Origin: Nitrososphaeraceae archaeon
GTDB taxonomy: Archaea; Thermoproteota; Nitrososphaeria; Nitrososphaerales; Nitrososphaeraceae
Assembly: GCA_021155845.1 (NCBI GenBank)
Contig: JAJNBK010000071.1
Location: forward strand, 1 to 7,143
Length of the DNA stretch: 7,143 nucleotides
Reading direction: 5' to 3'
Shown here: positions 5,941 to 7,143 of the stretch, in pieces
Layout: each line of letters opens with the position of its first letter
How positions within the stretch are numbered: the first letter of the stretch is position 1
Made by a program: the position numbers and the translations under genes
Notes under the pieces: model-generated
What the model saw: only the letters and a program-made list of their open reading frames with translations
What the model was told of the DNA's origin: nothing
Databases searched by the model: none

Positions 5941-6205
5941 TTGGGTTTGCGAAAGTTGTGGGATGTGGTCTACAAGAAAATACAGCGTTCAGCGACATAT
6001 AAATAACAAACACTATGGATATAGTAGGGTTATTCCATATCTCGAATACTTTGTCGGCAGACAATCAGGTTCCTATGCTCCAAGTGCTCCTCCTCTATAT
6101 AGATCTAAGAAAAGGACTGATCCAATGGATATATTTATAGATGAGTATTATCGAGAGCCAGCCAGAAGAACAGTTGATCAGAAGTTTTCCACAAAACCAT
6201 TCTGA
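5930..6205 (+). CDS. C2H2 zinc-finger protein
   Basis: A 91-residue protein with one classical C2H2 finger at its N-terminus: WVCESCGMWSTRKYSVQRH followed by INNKH, giving C7-x2-C10-x12-H23-x4-H28. This fold binds one zinc ion and commonly contacts DNA, RNA or protein. Single-finger proteins of this sort are found in Nitrososphaeria; their targets are unknown. After the finger comes IPYLEYFVGRQSGSY, a low-complexity proline/serine stretch (YAPSAPPLY), and a basic-acidic tail with RSKKRTDPMDIFIDEYYRE. A regulatory role is inferred. The ATG at 5930 is preceded by GGGAGG at a long spacing. The frame does not really end at TGA 6203-6205: it is open for 44 further protein-like codons (separate entry), so the ORF may be a prematurely stopped version of a 135-residue protein. 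Finger assignment is confident; biological role is not. Confidence 0.77.
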   Translation: MKPNWVCESCGMWSTRKYSVQRHINNKHYGYSRVIPYLEYFVGRQSGSYAPSAPPLYRSKKRTDPMDIFIDEYYREPARRTVDQKFSTKPF

Positions 6206-6340
6206 GCAAAATCATTTCTAAAAAGAAGTTACTGGACATTTGAGTATAATACAAAACATATACAAGGTCATCACAATAAACAGTTTGCTAGTAATTTGTC
6301 TAGTTTTGATGAGCAAGTTGAATCTTATTTCGATAGTTAG
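6206..6340 (+). pseudogene. In-frame continuation of the zinc-finger gene after TGA
   Basis: Directly after TGA 6203-6205 the same frame runs 44 codons to TAG 6338-6340. It begins AKSFLKRSYWTFEYN and ends SSFDEQVESYFDS, a mixed charged and aromatic composition unlike random AT-rich translation. An open run of this length is uncommon in such DNA, roughly a few per cent by my estimate of stop density. I infer a nonsense mutation or sequencing error; stop read-through is possible but unsupported. Confidence 0.4.
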
Positions 6341-6394
6341 GGATTATATTTTCAAATAAAAATAAAATAAGAATAACTTGAGCTAAGCAGTGAC

Positions 6395-6408
6395 TAATTT
6401 CCAAATTA
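6395..6408. repeat. TAATTT-CC-AAATTA inverted repeat
   Basis: Two 6-bp arms are exact reverse complements around CC. It lies 55 bases beyond the extended zinc-finger frame and 8 bases before the longer palindrome at 6416. The pair could form part of a transcript end or a binding region. Confidence 0.3.
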
Positions 6409-6415
6409 ATGTCAT

Positions 6416-6431
6416 ATTATTTATAAATAAT
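6416..6431. repeat. Perfect 16-bp AT palindrome
   Basis: ATTATTTATAAATAAT reads the same on both strands. Its centre, TTTATAAA, resembles a TATA box in either direction. At this base composition a perfect 16-bp palindrome is expected less than once in a window of this size, but no gene start follows at promoter distance on either strand. Confidence 0.4.
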
Positions 6432-6451
6432 TTCTTAAAGTCTTTTTATAT

Positions 6452-6571
6452 CTAAAAGTATTTTGTTATTTTATCACAAGATGCTGTTATTCTAGATCCT
6501 ATACCTATTAAATCTCCTTCGTTAAACTCAATTTTGGCAAGACTTAGTTGTGAAAGCCACTCCAATTCCAA
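6452..6571 (-). pseudogene. Coding-like fragment, C-terminal end of an unknown protein
   Basis: From TTG 6571 the minus strand reads 39 codons (LELEWLSQLSLAKIEFNEGD then LIGIGSRITASCDKITKYF) to TAG 6452-6454. The composition is balanced and the codons are mostly purine-first (GAG, GAA, GGA, GAT, ATA, ACA, AAA), as in real archaeal genes. A TAA lies immediately upstream in frame, while the neighbouring frame continues with SNSKLSEIDN, suggesting a frameshift near 6572. I do not recognise the family. It is probably the end of a decayed gene, or a very small gene with a TTG start. Confidence 0.35.
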
Positions 6572-6861
6572 TTATCTATCTCCGAAAGCTTCGAGTTACT
6601 AAATTATCAAAAAGAATGTAATACTCTTTGCTTTATATTACCTCGTTAGTCTAGTAGAGAATCTATATTATCTTTTAGAAGATCAGTCTATTAAAAATGC
6701 CAATAAATACTCTCACTGTATTGTCATTCTTTTAGAAATATTGTTAAACATTGTCTTTTGATAAATCGGAATTCTTTCTTATAGACACATTATAAATTAA
6801 ACATATCTTAGCTGAAAAACTTGCTCATGAAATTCTCATTACTGAGAAGTACCATGTAGAA

Positions 6862-6869
6862 TAAATATA
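6862..6869 (+). promoter_or_regulatory. TATA box of the exported-protein gene
   Basis: TAAATATA within AATAAATATATC is a good archaeal TATA box. It predicts a transcript start near 6892, leaving a leader of about four bases before the ATG at 6896. Confidence 0.52.
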
Positions 6870-6879
6870 TCTCAGTGCG

Positions 6880-6893
6880 TTAGGTATACCTAA
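6880..6893. promoter_or_regulatory. 14-bp palindrome, candidate operator
   Basis: TTAGGTATACCTAA is a perfect palindrome lying between the TATA box and the ATG, over the predicted transcription start. Archaeal repressors commonly bind such sites and block RNA polymerase recruitment or escape. The half-site would be TTAGGTA. One palindrome of this length is expected by chance somewhere in the window, so the exact placement is what makes it notable. Confidence 0.45.
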
Positions 6894-6895
6894 GT

Positions 6896-7143
6896 ATGAA
6901 AAAGATTGACCAAAAATCAAAACAAAGAAAGTTTAAGGTAGTTTGTGGGGTAGTTGCACTTTCATCGTTTGTTCTATTCCTACTGTCCTTAATCGATCCT
7001 GTCATAGTTTTCTCCCAAATGGAAGGGGAAGATACCCAAGAAATTCAAAGACAACCTGTTAAGATAATTGAAGATATTCAAGTATTGTTAAATAAAATCT
7101 TAAATGAATACAAAGCACAAAATTACACGGGAGCAGAGGAGCT
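6896..7143 (+). CDS. Exported or membrane-anchored protein, N-terminal part
   Basis: An ATG at 6896 opens 82 complete codons and runs off the window end, so length and C-terminus are unknown. The start is typical of a signal peptide or anchor: a basic N-region (K2, K3, K7, K9, R11, K12, K14), then a hydrophobic core at about residues 15-39 (VVCGVVALSSFVLFLLSLID and VIVF) and a possible cleavage site after FSQ (39-41). The mature part begins with an acidic stretch (MEGEDTQE) and continues as probable helix (KIIEDIQVLLNKILNEYKAQNYTGAEEL). This helical piece resembles the start of TPR-like or envelope-associated helical domains, but I cannot name the family. The gene is likely to act outside the cytoplasmic membrane. 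A palindrome just before the start suggests control by a repressor. The start is well supported by the TATA box and a near-leaderless distance. Confidence 0.75.
   Translation, partial: MKKIDQKSKQRKFKVVCGVVALSSFVLFLLSLIDPVIVFSQMEGEDTQEIQRQPVKIIEDIQVLLNKILNEYKAQNYTGAEE

Larger units (their letters stand above)
6341..6895. other. 555-base gap with palindromes and a minus-strand coding-like fragment
   Basis: No intact gene. It contains inverted repeats at 6395-6408 and 6416-6431, a minus-strand coding-like fragment (6452-6571) and the promoter and operator of the next gene (6862-6893). The part 6572-6790 on the minus strand shows short protein-like pieces in different frames (such as SKLSEIDN and KEFRFIKRQCLTIFLKE) that may belong to the same decayed gene. 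Confidence 0.5.

Noticed and set aside
5846..6064. 72-codon minus-strand ORF
   Set aside because: It is antisense to the zinc-finger motif region and its GC-rich leader, with no family features.
2651..6205. TGA recoded as an amino acid, since two frames continue past TGA (2651 and 6203)
   Set aside because: The YyaL-like gene ends normally in TGA with its conserved C-terminus just before it, and neither continuing frame has support for recoding; independent nonsense changes or errors are simpler.

Overview
The window looks like chromosomal DNA of an ammonia-oxidising archaeon of the Nitrososphaeria (Thaumarchaeota), most likely a Nitrososphaerales or Nitrosocosmicus-type soil lineage. The reasons are an archaeal-type TruD, an archaeal Hsp20 preceded by a TATA box, a stand-alone C2H2 zinc-finger protein, leaderless-looking promoters, AT-rich DNA and very sparse gene packing. 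The taxonomic placement is inference; no rRNA or ammonia-oxidation gene is present. Only about 45% of the window is recognisable coding sequence.

Layout, left to right. (1) 1-483, plus strand: the 3' end of a YyaL/SSP411-family gene (DUF255 thioredoxin-domain protein). (2) 484-1359: a gene-poor gap with two hairpins. (3) 1360-1779, extending to about 1913, minus strand: a Nudix hydrolase of the ADP-ribose pyrophosphatase type. Its N-terminal part is in frame but lacks a start codon; one extra A in a run of four A would restore an ATG-started protein of normal length. (4) About 1914-2988: an AT-rich gap holding a well-placed promoter (2401) and a broken membrane-protein-like reading frame (2431-2740). 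(5) 2989-4257, minus strand: tRNA pseudouridine-13 synthase TruD, complete. (6) 4258-4591: a divergent promoter region. (7) About 4598-4987, plus strand: a small heat-shock protein (Hsp20) with a TATA box 26-27 nt before the preferred ATG. (8) 4988-5847: a gap with only weak small-ORF candidates. (9) 5930-6205, plus strand: a C2H2 zinc-finger protein behind a GC-rich leader and a short overlapping upstream ORF. Its frame stays open for 44 codons past the TGA stop. (10) 6341-6895: a gap with a 16-bp palindrome and a coding-like fragment on the minus strand. (11) 6896-7143, plus strand: the start of an exported or membrane-anchored protein, with a 14-bp palindrome between its TATA box and start codon that looks like a repressor site.

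The genes do not form an operon. They are mostly single transcription units with their own promoters, in housekeeping roles: tRNA modification, nucleotide clean-up, protein quality control and possibly regulation. No new multi-gene system is visible. The most interesting material is the broken or start-less reading frames (Nudix 5' end, zinc-finger 3' extension, membrane-like frame, minus-strand fragment) and the candidate operator at the last gene. Either gene decay is common here or single-base errors remain in the assembly; raw reads would tell which.
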